Shown here piece by piece: positions 8,633-16,255 of a stretch of 64,000 nt of DNA. The stretch is from JAQGMJ01 sp036498945. GTDB lineage: Bacteria; Pseudomonadota; Gammaproteobacteria; Burkholderiales; JAEUOS01. The stretch is from assembly GCA_036498945.1 (NCBI GenBank), contig DASYEQ010000008.1, positions 1 through 64,000 on the forward strand, in the 5' to 3' direction. Within the stretch, counting starts at the first letter, position 1, and every line of letters begins with the position of its first letter. Below the pieces are notes generated by a model. That model ran no database searches. It was not told the origin of the DNA and saw only the letters and a list, made by a program, of their open reading frames with translations. A program made the position numbers and the translations under genes.

Positions 8633-9709
8633 ATGACGGCCTTGCGCGTACTGGTGGTGGAAGATTCGGCGACGGTGCGCAACCACCTGTGCGAGGTGCT
8701 GGCGGCCGACCCCGGCATCGAGGTGGTGGGGCAGGCCCGCGACGGCAAGGAGGCGATCGAGCTGTGCGAGCGCCTGCGGCCCGACGTCATCACCATGGAC
8801 ATGATGCTGCCCCTGATGACCGGCCTGTCCGCCACCGAATACATCATGGCGCACCGGCCGACGCCGATCCTGATCGTCTCGGCCTCGATCAACCGCGGCG
8901 AACTGTTCCGCACCTACGACGCGCTGGCTGCCGGCGCGGTCGATGTGCTGGAAAAGCCGCGCGGCGACACCGGCGACGCCGCCTGGGAGCGCCAGTTCAT
9001 CGCCACCGTCAAGCTGGTGGCGCGCATCCCGGTGATCACCCATCTGCGCGCCAAGCGCACGGCGCCGCCGCCGCGCGCGCTGCCGGCGGCGGCACCTGCT
9101 GCGGCAGGCCGCCCGCGTGTCGTCGCCGTGGGTGCTTCCACCGGCGGGCCCGGCGCCGTCATTGAAGTGCTGCGCGCGCTTGCGCCCGGCTTTGCGGCGC
9201 CGCTGCTGCTGGTGCTGCACATCAACGAGCCGTTCGGCAATGCCTTTGCCGACTGGCTCGACGCCCAGACCGCGCATCGTGTCGCCTATGCGCGCGATGG
9301 CGAGCCGCTGGCCGGCGCCGCCGGCCGGGTGGTGATGGCGCCGCCGGGGCGCCACCTGGTGGTGCGTGAAGGGCGGCTGCGCCTGACCCTGGATGCCGAG
9401 CGGCACTCGTGCCGGCCTTCGGTGGACGAACTGTTCGAATCGGTGGCGCATGAATGCGGCGCCGCGGCAATTGCCTGCCTTTTGACCGGCATGGGGCGCG
9501 ACGGCGCCGGTGGCCTGTTGCGCATCCGCCAGGCCGGCGGTTTCACGATTGCGCAAGACGAGGAGACCTCGGTAATCTACGGCATGCCGCGCGAAGCGGC
9601 GCAGCTCGGGGCCGCGTGCGCGGTGCTGCCGTTGAACGAGATCGGCCCGGCCGTCGGCGCCTTGCTCGCCGGCGGCGCCGGGGCGGCGAAGAATGGAGAT
9701 TTCACATGA
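8633..9709 (+). CDS. cheB: CheB chemoreceptor glutamate methylesterase/deamidase (WspF-like)
   Basis: A 358-residue two-domain enzyme: a receiver at about 3-125 (VVEDSATVRNHL; acceptor Asp in DVITMDMMLPLMTG; KPRGD near the conserved Lys) and a C-terminal methylesterase domain. The catalytic residues are visible: Ser in VAVGASTGGPGA (near residue 167), His in LVLHINEPFGNAFADWL and Asp in LLTGMGRDGAGG (near 289). The QDEETSVIYGMPREA segment is a CheB hallmark. It reverses CheR methylation under control of CheA phosphorylation and so sets adaptation. The stop overlaps the next ATG (ATGA at 9706-9709). In Wsp systems loss of this protein locks signalling on. Confidence 0.95.
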   Translation: MTALRVLVVEDSATVRNHLCEVLAADPGIEVVGQARDGKEAIELCERLRPDVITMDMMLPLMTGLSATEYIMAHRPTPILIVSASINRGELFRTYDALAAGAVDVLEKPRGDTGDAAWERQFIATVKLVARIPVITHLRAKRTAPPPRALPAAAPAAAGRPRVVAVGASTGGPGAVIEVLRALAPGFAAPLLLVLHINEPFGNAFADWLDAQTAHRVAYARDGEPLAGAAGRVVMAPPGRHLVVREGRLRLTLDAERHSCRPSVDELFESVAHECGAAAIACLLTGMGRDGAGGLLRIRQAGGFTIAQDEETSVIYGMPREAAQLGAACAVLPLNEIGPAVGALLAGGAGAAKNGDFT

Positions 9710-11673
9710 ACGAAGTGGTTCTCATCGTCGATGACAGCCTGACGGTGCGAATGGACCTGGCGGAGGCCTTCGAGTCCGCCGGTTTCGAGGTGCTTTCCTG
9801 CGGCACGGTGGCCGAGGCGCGCGCGCTGCTGGCGAGCCGGCGCATCGGCGTGGTGGTGCTCGACGTGATCCTGCCCGACGGCAATGGCGTCGATCTGCTG
9901 ACCGAGATCCGCGCTTCCGCGGCTTCCGCGCGGCTGCCGGTGCTGATGCTGTCGAGCGAGGCCGAGGTGAAGGACCGCATCCGCGGCCTGCGCACCGGCG
10001 CCGACGAGTACGTCGGCAAGCCCTACGAGCGCGCCTACGTGGTGGCCAAGGCGCGACAGTTCGTGCGCCCCGACGCGGCGTCGCCGGCGACGCGCCGCTC
10101 CATCCTGGTGATCGACGACAGCGTCACCTTCCGCGAGCAGATGCGCCAGGCCTTCGAGGAGGCAGGCTACGCGGTGACGGTGGCGGGCAGCGGCGAGGAA
10201 GGGCTGGCGCTGGCCGCCAGCCTGCGGCCGGGCGCCATCGTCGTCGATGGCCTCTTGCCGGGGATGGACGGCGCCGCCCTGATCCGGCGCGTGCGCCTGG
10301 ATGCCGCGCTGCGCGGCATTCCCTGCGTGCTGCTGACCGGCTCCGAAGACCTGGGCGCGGAACTGCGCGCGCTCGACGCCGGGGCCGATGCCTTCGTGCG
10401 CAAGGACGAGGACGTCGACGTCATCCTGGCGAAATTCGCCGCCGCGCTGCGCGTCGCCGCGGGGGCCGGCGGCGAGGCCACTTCCAGCCTGTCGGGGCCG
10501 AAGCGCGTGCTGGCGATCGACGACAGCAATACCTACCTGCAGGAACTGGGCGAGATGCTGCACGGCGAAGGCTACGACGTCGTGCTGGCGCACTCCGGCG
10601 AGGAGGCGCTCGACCTGCTGGGGGTGCAGACGGTGGACTGCATCCTGCTCGACCTGATGATGCCGGGCCTGGGGGGGCAGGAGACCTGCCGCCGCATCAA
10701 GTCTTCCGCAGGCCTGCGCGACACCCCGCTGATCATGCTGACCGCGCTGGAAGACCGCGCCGCCGTGCTGGAAGGGCTGGCGGCGGGCGCCGACGATTAC
10801 ATCCAGAAATCCGGCGAGTTCGACGTGCTCAAGGCGCGCATCCGCACGCAGATGCGCCGCCAGCAGGTGGAGACAGAAAACCGGCGCATCCGCGAAGAAC
10901 TGCTGCGCCAGGAAATCGAAGCCGGCCGCGCCCGCGCCGCGCAGGAGCTGGCGGAGACGCGCGCGCAGATGGTGCTGGAACTGAAAAAGAAAAACGAGGA
11001 GCTGGAAGCCTTCAGCTACTCCGTGTCGCACGACCTGCGCGGCCCGCTGCGCGCCATTGCCGGCTACAGCCAGATACTGGAGGAGGATTACACCGCCCTG
11101 CTGGACGGCGAGGGGCACCGGGTGATCGGCGAGATCCAGGCCAATTGCAACATGATGGGCGCGCTGATCAACGACCTGCTGGAATTCTCCCGGCTCGGGC
11201 GCACGCCGATCAATGCGGCCCTGCTCGACATGGACGAACTGGTGGCGGCGGCCTGGTCGCGCACCGCATCGACCGCCGCCGAATTGCGCATCGGCCCGCT
11301 GCCGCCCTCGCGCGGCGATCGCGCGCTGGTGATGCAGGTGTGGATCAACCTGCTTTCCAACGCCGTCAAGTACAGCGGCGGGCGCGAGCGCCCGGTGATC
11401 GAGGTCGGCGGGCACCTGGAGAGCGCGGAGGCGGTGTACTCGGTGCGCGACAACGGCGCCGGCTTCGACATGCACTATTACAAGAAGCTGTTCGGCGTGT
11501 TCCAGCGCCTGCACAGTTCGAACGAGTTTGCCGGCACCGGGGTCGGGCTGGCGATCGTCCACAACATCGTCACCCGGCACGGCGGCCGCATCTGGGCCGA
11601 GAGCCGCGAGGGGGAGGGGGCCTTGTTCCAGTTCACCCTGCCGGCGATGGACGGCGACGGGGAAGAGGGGTAG
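9706..11673 (+). CDS. Multi-receiver hybrid histidine kinase (REC-REC-REC-HisKA-HATPase), output of the chemosensory operon
   Basis: A 655-residue soluble protein with three consecutive receiver domains: about 3-118 (IVDDSLTVRMD; Asp in VVVLDVILPDGNG), 125-245 (VIDDSVTFREQ; Asp in IVVDGLLPGMDG) and 266-385 (AIDDSNTYLQE; Asp in CILLDLMMPGLGG). A coiled coil at about 390-440 (Q-x-E-T-E-N-R-R-I-R-E-E-L) connects to HisKA with His442 in SVSHDLRGPLRAI. The HATPase domain has WINLLSNAVKYSGG, RDNGAGFD and GTGVGLAIVHNIV. All three acceptor aspartates are present. There is no membrane segment, so it is likely controlled by phosphotransfer from the adjacent CheA. It occupies the place of WspR. Start ATG 9706 overlaps the cheB stop; the upstream in-frame extension lies inside cheB and is rejected. 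Confidence 0.93.
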   Translation: MNEVVLIVDDSLTVRMDLAEAFESAGFEVLSCGTVAEARALLASRRIGVVVLDVILPDGNGVDLLTEIRASAASARLPVLMLSSEAEVKDRIRGLRTGADEYVGKPYERAYVVAKARQFVRPDAASPATRRSILVIDDSVTFREQMRQAFEEAGYAVTVAGSGEEGLALAASLRPGAIVVDGLLPGMDGAALIRRVRLDAALRGIPCVLLTGSEDLGAELRALDAGADAFVRKDEDVDVILAKFAAALRVAAGAGGEATSSLSGPKRVLAIDDSNTYLQELGEMLHGEGYDVVLAHSGEEALDLLGVQTVDCILLDLMMPGLGGQETCRRIKSSAGLRDTPLIMLTALEDRAAVLEGLAAGADDYIQKSGEFDVLKARIRTQMRRQQVETENRRIREELLRQEIEAGRARAAQELAETRAQMVLELKKKNEELEAFSYSVSHDLRGPLRAIAGYSQILEEDYTALLDGEGHRVIGEIQANCNMMGALINDLLEFSRLGRTPINAALLDMDELVAAAWSRTASTAAELRIGPLPPSRGDRALVMQVWINLLSNAVKYSGGRERPVIEVGGHLESAEAVYSVRDNGAGFDMHYYKKLFGVFQRLHSSNEFAGTGVGLAIVHNIVTRHGGRIWAESREGEGALFQFTLPAMDGDGEEG

Positions 11674-11761
11674 GGCGGGCGTCCGCCCCGCCGGGGATGG
11701 CCGTGTCGCCGGCCGCGGGCGTGGCGGGCCCGCGAAACCGGTCAAGATCGGCGAATCCATG

Positions 11762-11786
11762 CTGTATGGACAAGCTGTCCATACAG
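11762..11786. promoter_or_regulatory. Perfect 25-bp palindrome upstream of amidohydrolase array (candidate GntR-type operator)
   Basis: CTGTATGGACA at 11762-11772 and TGTCCATACAG at 11776-11786 are exact inverted 11-bp arms around AGC. The site lies about 80 bp before the first amidohydrolase gene. The TGTAT...ATACA layout resembles operators of HutC-subfamily GntR regulators, and a HutC-like regulator is encoded at 16256-17026. The link between site and regulator is inference. Confidence 0.55.
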
Positions 11787-11866
11787 GGGTCATAATCCGC
11801 AGGCGTTAAAGCCATCGTGCCGGCGGCAAGCCGCGCGAACAATCAAAATATTACGGAGACATGACG

Positions 11867-13003
11867 ATGACCCATCGCAGGGACTTCCTCAAGGGTGCCG
11901 CCGCCGGCGGCGTGATTTTTTGCGGTTGCGGTGTTGACGCCGCGCAGGCGCAGCAGGACGCCAAGCAACTGTCCTACCGCCATCCAGACAGCGGCAAGAA
12001 GCACAAGCCGGTGATGCTCAACGGCAAGCGCGCCAAGGTCGTCGACGTGCACAGCCACTGCTTTTTCAAGGACGCCATCGACCTGATGGGCCCGGGCTTC
12101 AAGACCAACGCGGCGGTCAAGGGCACGCCCGAGCATTACATCGCGGTGAGCAACGCCGACAACCTGAAGGTCCGCCTGGACGCGATGGACGCGATGGGTG
12201 TCGACATGGAAGTGCTGTCGATCAATCCGTTCTGGTACGGCGCCGACCGTGATCGCGCCGCCGCGGTGGTGAAGACCAACAACATGCACCTGGCCGAGCT
12301 TTGCGCGGCCCATCCGAAGCGCTTTTCCGCCTTTTGCGGCCTGGCCTTGCAGCACCCGGACCTGGCGGTCGAGCAACTGACGGCGGCGATGAAAATGCCC
12401 GGCATCCGCGGCATCGGCGTCGGCGGCAGCGTACTGCAGACGGATTTCTCCGAGGCCAAGTTCCACCCGATCTGGGCCAAGGCAGAGGAGCTGGGCGCGG
12501 TGCTGTTCATCCACCCGCAAAGCACGCCGCAACTGAGCGCGCGCTTCAAGGGCAACGGCTGGCTCGCCAATACCATCGGCAATCCGCTGGATACCACCAT
12601 CGCCCTGCAGAAGCTGATCTTCGAGGGCACGCTGGACAAGTTCCCGGGTCTCAAGCTGATCGCCGCGCACGGCGGCGGCTACTTCGGCTCCTACGCGCCG
12701 CGTTCGGATCACGCCTGCTTCGTCTCGCCGGCCAACTGCAACCCGGACATCGTGCTGAAGAAAAAGCCGACCGAGTACCTGAACCAGATGTATTTCGACG
12801 CCCTGGTGTTCACCCCCGAGGCGCTGCGCCACCTGGTGGCGCAGGTGGGGGCGAGCCAGGTGGTGGTCGGCACCGACCACCCGATCCCCTGGGAGGATTA
12901 CCCGATCGAGCACGTGATGGCCACCGTCACGCTCACCCCGGCGCAAAAGGCCGGCATCCTCGGCGGCAACGCCGCCAAGCTGCTGAAGATCACCGAGATC
13001 TGA
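11867..13003 (+). CDS. Tat-exported amidohydrolase (ACMSD-like, COG2159), paralog 1 of 3
   Basis: A 378-residue metal-dependent hydrolase or decarboxylase with a twin-arginine leader (HRRDFLKGAAAGG, then FCGCG and an AQAQ cleavage site). ATG 11867 is preferred over 11861 because GGAG has an 8-base spacer to it and the start then aligns with both paralogs. Metal ligands are visible: HxH in VVDVHSHC near residue 60, His in LFIHPQSTPQL, His in AAHGGGYFGSY and Asp in VVGTDHPIPW. This matches the amidohydrolase_2/ACMSD clan, which includes aminocarboxymuconate-semialdehyde and resorcylate decarboxylases. The substrate is unknown. Export to the periplasm is unusual for that group. Two similar genes follow in tandem. 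Confidence 0.88.
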   Translation: MTHRRDFLKGAAAGGVIFCGCGVDAAQAQQDAKQLSYRHPDSGKKHKPVMLNGKRAKVVDVHSHCFFKDAIDLMGPGFKTNAAVKGTPEHYIAVSNADNLKVRLDAMDAMGVDMEVLSINPFWYGADRDRAAAVVKTNNMHLAELCAAHPKRFSAFCGLALQHPDLAVEQLTAAMKMPGIRGIGVGGSVLQTDFSEAKFHPIWAKAEELGAVLFIHPQSTPQLSARFKGNGWLANTIGNPLDTTIALQKLIFEGTLDKFPGLKLIAAHGGGYFGSYAPRSDHACFVSPANCNPDIVLKKKPTEYLNQMYFDALVFTPEALRHLVAQVGASQVVVGTDHPIPWEDYPIEHVMATVTLTPAQKAGILGGNAAKLLKITEI

Positions 13004-13295
13004 GAAGCGTGAAAACGGGAAGGCGCCGCGGCGTTTTTCCGTGATCGGGCGCGAGTGGGGCAGGGCGAAAGCCTGGCTTCGCCGCGCCCGTTTTCTTTCC
13101 GGGCCTGGGGCTTTTCCCGCGTATAAGGCACGTCAAACCTTGGCAGGTGACGTCAAGCTCTAGAGGACCTATCCGGTGTATGCATATCCGTGAATCGGGG
13201 CCGGTGCCATAATCGCGCAGCCGCCGCACCCCCCGGGCGCGACGGCGCCGGACAACAAGGCGCTTTTTTCACGACTGGAAAACGAGGAGACGACG

Positions 13296-14423
13296 ATGAC
13301 TGATCGCAGAGGGTTCATCAAGGGAGCCGCTTATGGCGGCCTGGTGTTTTGCGGCTGCGGGGCGCCGAGCGCGCGCGCGCAACAGGCGGCGGATCCCAAT
13401 TCCTATCGCTACGAAGGCTTCGGCACCAAGCATGCGCCGGTGATGGTGGCGGGCAAGCGCGTGAAGGTGATCGACGTCCACTCGCATTGCTGGTTCCGCG
13501 ACGCCAATGCGCTGTTCCAGCGCAAGGTCGACCAGCCGGTGAAGGGCGCCCCCGAGTTCTACCTGACCGACGACGCCGCCGCCACCAAGGTGCGCCTGGA
13601 CACCATGGACGCGATGGGCGTGGACATGGAAGTGCTGTCGATCAACCCGGTCTGGTACACCTACGAGCGCGATGTCTGCGAGAAGATCATCTCGCTGCAA
13701 AACCAGCACCTCTCCGAGTTGTGCCAGTCGCATCCCAAGCGCTTCTCGGCCTTTGCCTCGCTTGCGCTCAACCACCCCGACCTCGCGGTGCAGCAACTGG
13801 AAGCGGCGATGAAGCTGCCCGGCATCCGCGGCGCGGCCATCGGCGGCAGCGTGGCCGGTGTCGATTTCTCCGATCCCAAATTCCACCCGGTGTGGGCCAA
13901 GGCCGAGCAACTCAACGCCGTGCTGTTCATCCACCCGCAGAGCACGCCGCAACTGGCCGCGCGCTTCAAGGGTAACGGCTGGCTCGCCAACACCATCGGC
14001 AATCCGCTGGACACCACCATCGCCTTGCAGCACCTGATCTTCGACGGCACCCTGGACAAGTTCCCCGGCCTGAAGGTGATCGCGGCGCACGGCGGCGGCT
14101 ATCTCGGTTCGTACGCGCCGCGCGACAACCATTCCTGCTTCGTCTCGCCGGCCAACTGCAACCCCGACATCAAGCTGAAGAAGAAGCCTACCGAGTACCT
14201 CAAGCAGCTGCACTTCGACGCCCTGGTGTTCACCTCCGAGGCGCTGCGCCACCTGGTGGCCGAAGTGGGCGCGAGCCAGATCATGGTCGGCACCGACTGC
14301 CCGATTCCGTGGGAACAGCATCCGGTCGAGCACATCATGGGCACCGAGAGCCTGACCAACGCCCAGCGCGCCGCGATTCTCGGTGGCAACGCGGCCAAGC
14401 TGTTGCGCATCAAGGACATCTGA
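13296..14423 (+). CDS. Tat-exported amidohydrolase, paralog 2 of 3
   Basis: A 375-residue close paralog of its neighbours. The leader is DRRGFIKGAAYGG followed by FCGCGAPSARAQ. Conserved metal-site motifs are IDVHSHCWF, LFIHPQSTPQL, AAHGGGYLGSYAPR and MVGTDCPIPW. In the last, Cys replaces the His (copy 1) or Ser (copy 3) next to the Asp, so the active-site rim differs among copies. It also shares SPANCNPDI and KKKPTEYLKQLHFDALVF. ATG 13296 follows GAGGAGACGACG. The 292 bp before it contain no gene, but have a TATGCATA centre at about 13177-13188 within GGTGTATGCATATCC that partly resembles the half-site of the palindrome at 11762. Substrate unknown. Confidence 0.88.
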   Translation: MTDRRGFIKGAAYGGLVFCGCGAPSARAQQAADPNSYRYEGFGTKHAPVMVAGKRVKVIDVHSHCWFRDANALFQRKVDQPVKGAPEFYLTDDAAATKVRLDTMDAMGVDMEVLSINPVWYTYERDVCEKIISLQNQHLSELCQSHPKRFSAFASLALNHPDLAVQQLEAAMKLPGIRGAAIGGSVAGVDFSDPKFHPVWAKAEQLNAVLFIHPQSTPQLAARFKGNGWLANTIGNPLDTTIALQHLIFDGTLDKFPGLKVIAAHGGGYLGSYAPRDNHSCFVSPANCNPDIKLKKKPTEYLKQLHFDALVFTSEALRHLVAEVGASQIMVGTDCPIPWEQHPVEHIMGTESLTNAQRAAILGGNAAKLLRIKDI

Positions 14424-14466
14424 GTCCCCGTTTCGTCCCTTACGCTCAAAACAAAAGGAGAAGAAA

Positions 14467-15660
14467 ATGACTGATCGCAGAAGTTTCGTCAAAGGCGCCG
14501 CGACGGCTTCCGGCATCGCGTTTTGCGGCTGCGGCATGCCGGGTGCGCACGCGCAGATGCCCGGCGGCGCGGACAATGCCAATGCCCGCACCGGCGGCCA
14601 CGACAACGGCGACAACCCGGCGCTGAAGTATCGCCACCCCAAGCTGGGCACCAAGCGCAAGCCGGTGACCGTCGACGGCCGCCGCATCAAGGCCATCGAC
14701 GTGCACGCGCACTGCTTTTTCCGCGACACGGTGAAAATGGCCGGGCCCAACGTCTCGGTCAACGCGCCGGTTCAGGGCGGCCCGCAGTTCTACATCCTGC
14801 CCGCCACCGACACCGACGCGGTGAACGACCGCCTGGCCTACATGGATGCCAAGGGCGTCGACATGGAAGTGCTGTCGATCAACCCGTTCTGGTACAACAA
14901 GAATCGCGACATCGCCACCGAGATCGTCGACATCCACAACAACAAGCTCTCGGAACTGTGCCAGGCACACCCCAAGCGCTTCTCCGCCTTCTGCTCGCTG
15001 GCCCTGCAATACCCGGACCTGGCAATCGAGCAATTGACCAAGGCGATGAAAATGCCCGGCATGCGTGGTGCGGCCATCGGCGGCACGGTGCTGCAGACGG
15101 ACTTTTCCGACCCCAAGTTCCATCCGGTCTGGGCCAAGGCGGAAGAGCTGGGCGCGGTGCTGTTCATTCACCCGCAGAGCACCCCGCAACTGGCGGCGCG
15201 TTTCAAGGGCAACGGCTGGCTTTCCAACACCATCGGCAACGCGCTGGACACCACCATCGCGCTGGAAAAGCTGATCTACGAAGGCACGCTGGACAAGTTC
15301 CCGGGCCTGAAGATCATCGCCGCGCACGGCGGCGGCTACCTGCCGTCGTATGCGCCGCGCATGGACCATTCGTGCTTTGTTTCGCCGGCCAACTGCAACC
15401 CGGACATCGTGCTGAAGAAAAAGCCGACCGAGTACCTCAACCAGTTGCACTTCGACACCCTGGTGTTCACTCCGGAAGCGCTGCGTCACCTTGCCGCGCA
15501 GGTGGGACCGAGCCAGTTGATGATCGGCACCGACAGCCCGATTCCCTGGGAAATCGCGCCGATCGACCACATCCTGGCGACGCCGGGCCTCACGCCGCAG
15601 CAGCGCGCGGCTATCATCGGCGACAACGCGGCGAAGCTGCTGCGCATCACCGACATCTGA
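14467..15660 (+). CDS. Tat-exported amidohydrolase, paralog 3 of 3
   Basis: A 397-residue paralog with a slightly longer N-terminus: DRRSFVKGAATASG, then FCGCGMPGAHAQ and a Gly/Asn-rich spacer (ARTGGHDNGDN) before the mature domain. Metal motifs are AIDVHAHCFF (HAH instead of HSH), LFIHPQSTPQL, AAHGGGYLPSYAPR and MIGTDSPIPW. ATG 14467 follows AAAAGGAGAAGAAA; the open frame extends upstream into the end of copy 2, which is rejected. The gene follows copy 2 by only 43 bp, so these two are probably co-transcribed, and a strong terminator lies 16 bp after its stop. Function beyond family level is unknown. Confidence 0.88.
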   Translation: MTDRRSFVKGAATASGIAFCGCGMPGAHAQMPGGADNANARTGGHDNGDNPALKYRHPKLGTKRKPVTVDGRRIKAIDVHAHCFFRDTVKMAGPNVSVNAPVQGGPQFYILPATDTDAVNDRLAYMDAKGVDMEVLSINPFWYNKNRDIATEIVDIHNNKLSELCQAHPKRFSAFCSLALQYPDLAIEQLTKAMKMPGMRGAAIGGTVLQTDFSDPKFHPVWAKAEELGAVLFIHPQSTPQLAARFKGNGWLSNTIGNALDTTIALEKLIYEGTLDKFPGLKIIAAHGGGYLPSYAPRMDHSCFVSPANCNPDIVLKKKPTEYLNQLHFDTLVFTPEALRHLAAQVGPSQLMIGTDSPIPWEIAPIDHILATPGLTPQQRAAIIGDNAAKLLRITDI

Positions 15661-15676
15661 GCGTTGTTGCGACAGG

Positions 15677-15702
15677 AAAAAGGGGCCTTGCGGCCCCTTT
15701 TT
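15677..15702. terminator. Bidirectional Rho-independent terminator
   Basis: AAAAAGGGGCC at 15677-15687, loop TTGC and GGCCCCTTTTT at 15692-15702 form an 11-bp stem. The T-run on one strand and A-run on the other allow termination in both directions. It separates the rightward amidohydrolase array from the convergent DUF3617 gene. Confidence 0.85.
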
Positions 15703-15737
15703 CTTTTGGGTGCGGTGCTCCCCGCAGCGACCGGGCG

Positions 15738-16166
15738 CTAGCAGGCGCCGATGCGCTTGCCGGAAACCTTGCTTTGCATGTCCACCTGCTGGCCGCCCAG
15801 GTTGGCGGAGGAACTGATGGAGCCGCTCATGGTTTCCGCGCCCAGGTCGACGTCGCCGCTGGCGTGCAGGTTGAGCGCGCCGCTGCATTGCATGGTGAAG
15901 CGCAGGTTGGAGCCGGAGACCTTGGCCTTGCCGTAGCTGCAATCGGCGGCGCCGGGCGCGGCCATGTCGCCGAACAGGCGCTGCGGATCGCGGGCGTCGG
16001 CGGCGCTCAGGCACTGCGTCTGGCTCACCGGGGGCGGCGAATAGCCGGGGGTGGTGGCGATCACCGAGTCGACGTTGATCCGCCACAGGCCGGGCGTGAT
16101 GTCCTGCGCCTGGGCGCCGGCGCAGGCGAGGAACAGTAGCCCGAATGGCGACATTTGTTTCAGCAT
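15738..16166 (-). CDS. DUF3617 family exported protein
   Basis: A 142-residue protein with a signal peptide (MLKQMSPFGLLFLACAGAQAQ) and a mature part beginning DITPGLWRINVDS. It continues with a Cys-bearing QTQCLSAADA, ADCSYGKAKVSGSNLRF, MQCSGAL and a C-terminal Cys. The opening 'PGLW' and spaced cysteines match DUF3617, a small periplasmic family common in proteobacteria with unknown function. The start at 16166 is chosen because an AAAGG ribosome site lies about seven bases upstream; another ATG exists at 16184. It follows the GntR gene by 89 bp on the same strand and faces the amidohydrolase array across the terminator. Confidence 0.82.
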   Translation of the reverse strand: MLKQMSPFGLLFLACAGAQAQDITPGLWRINVDSVIATTPGYSPPPVSQTQCLSAADARDPQRLFGDMAAPGAADCSYGKAKVSGSNLRFTMQCSGALNLHASGDVDLGAETMSGSISSSANLGGQQVDMQSKVSGKRIGAC

Positions 16167-16255
16167 TTGCAACCTTTCAATCATTCCGCCACGGGTATGC
16201 GGCAGCGTGATTGACCGTGGGCAGGCGCTGGAGGTTCCGGCGGTGTGCCCGGGGC

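Noticed and set aside
6421..8913. Long minus-strand open frame (830 codons) opposite cheA and cheB
   Set aside because: GC-rich third positions of the plus-strand genes suppress stops on the opposite strand. The translation is a low-complexity Arg/His/Ala sequence, while the plus strand encodes clear CheA and CheB motifs.
9577..11793. Long minus-strand open frame (738 codons) opposite the receiver-kinase
   Set aside because: Shadow of the kinase gene; composition is Gln/His/Arg/Ala-rich without recognisable domains.
13003..13050. Terminator after the first amidohydrolase (GGCGCCGCGGCGTTTTT)
   Set aside because: The inverted arms CGCC and GGCG are separated by only two bases, too few for a stable loop; the longer pairing has mismatches.
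11867..15660. FCGCG after the Tat motif as a lipoprotein signal
   Set aside because: The residues before either Cys (IF, FCG) do not match a lipobox; a normal AxA cleavage (AQAQ, ARAQ, AHAQ) follows in each copy.
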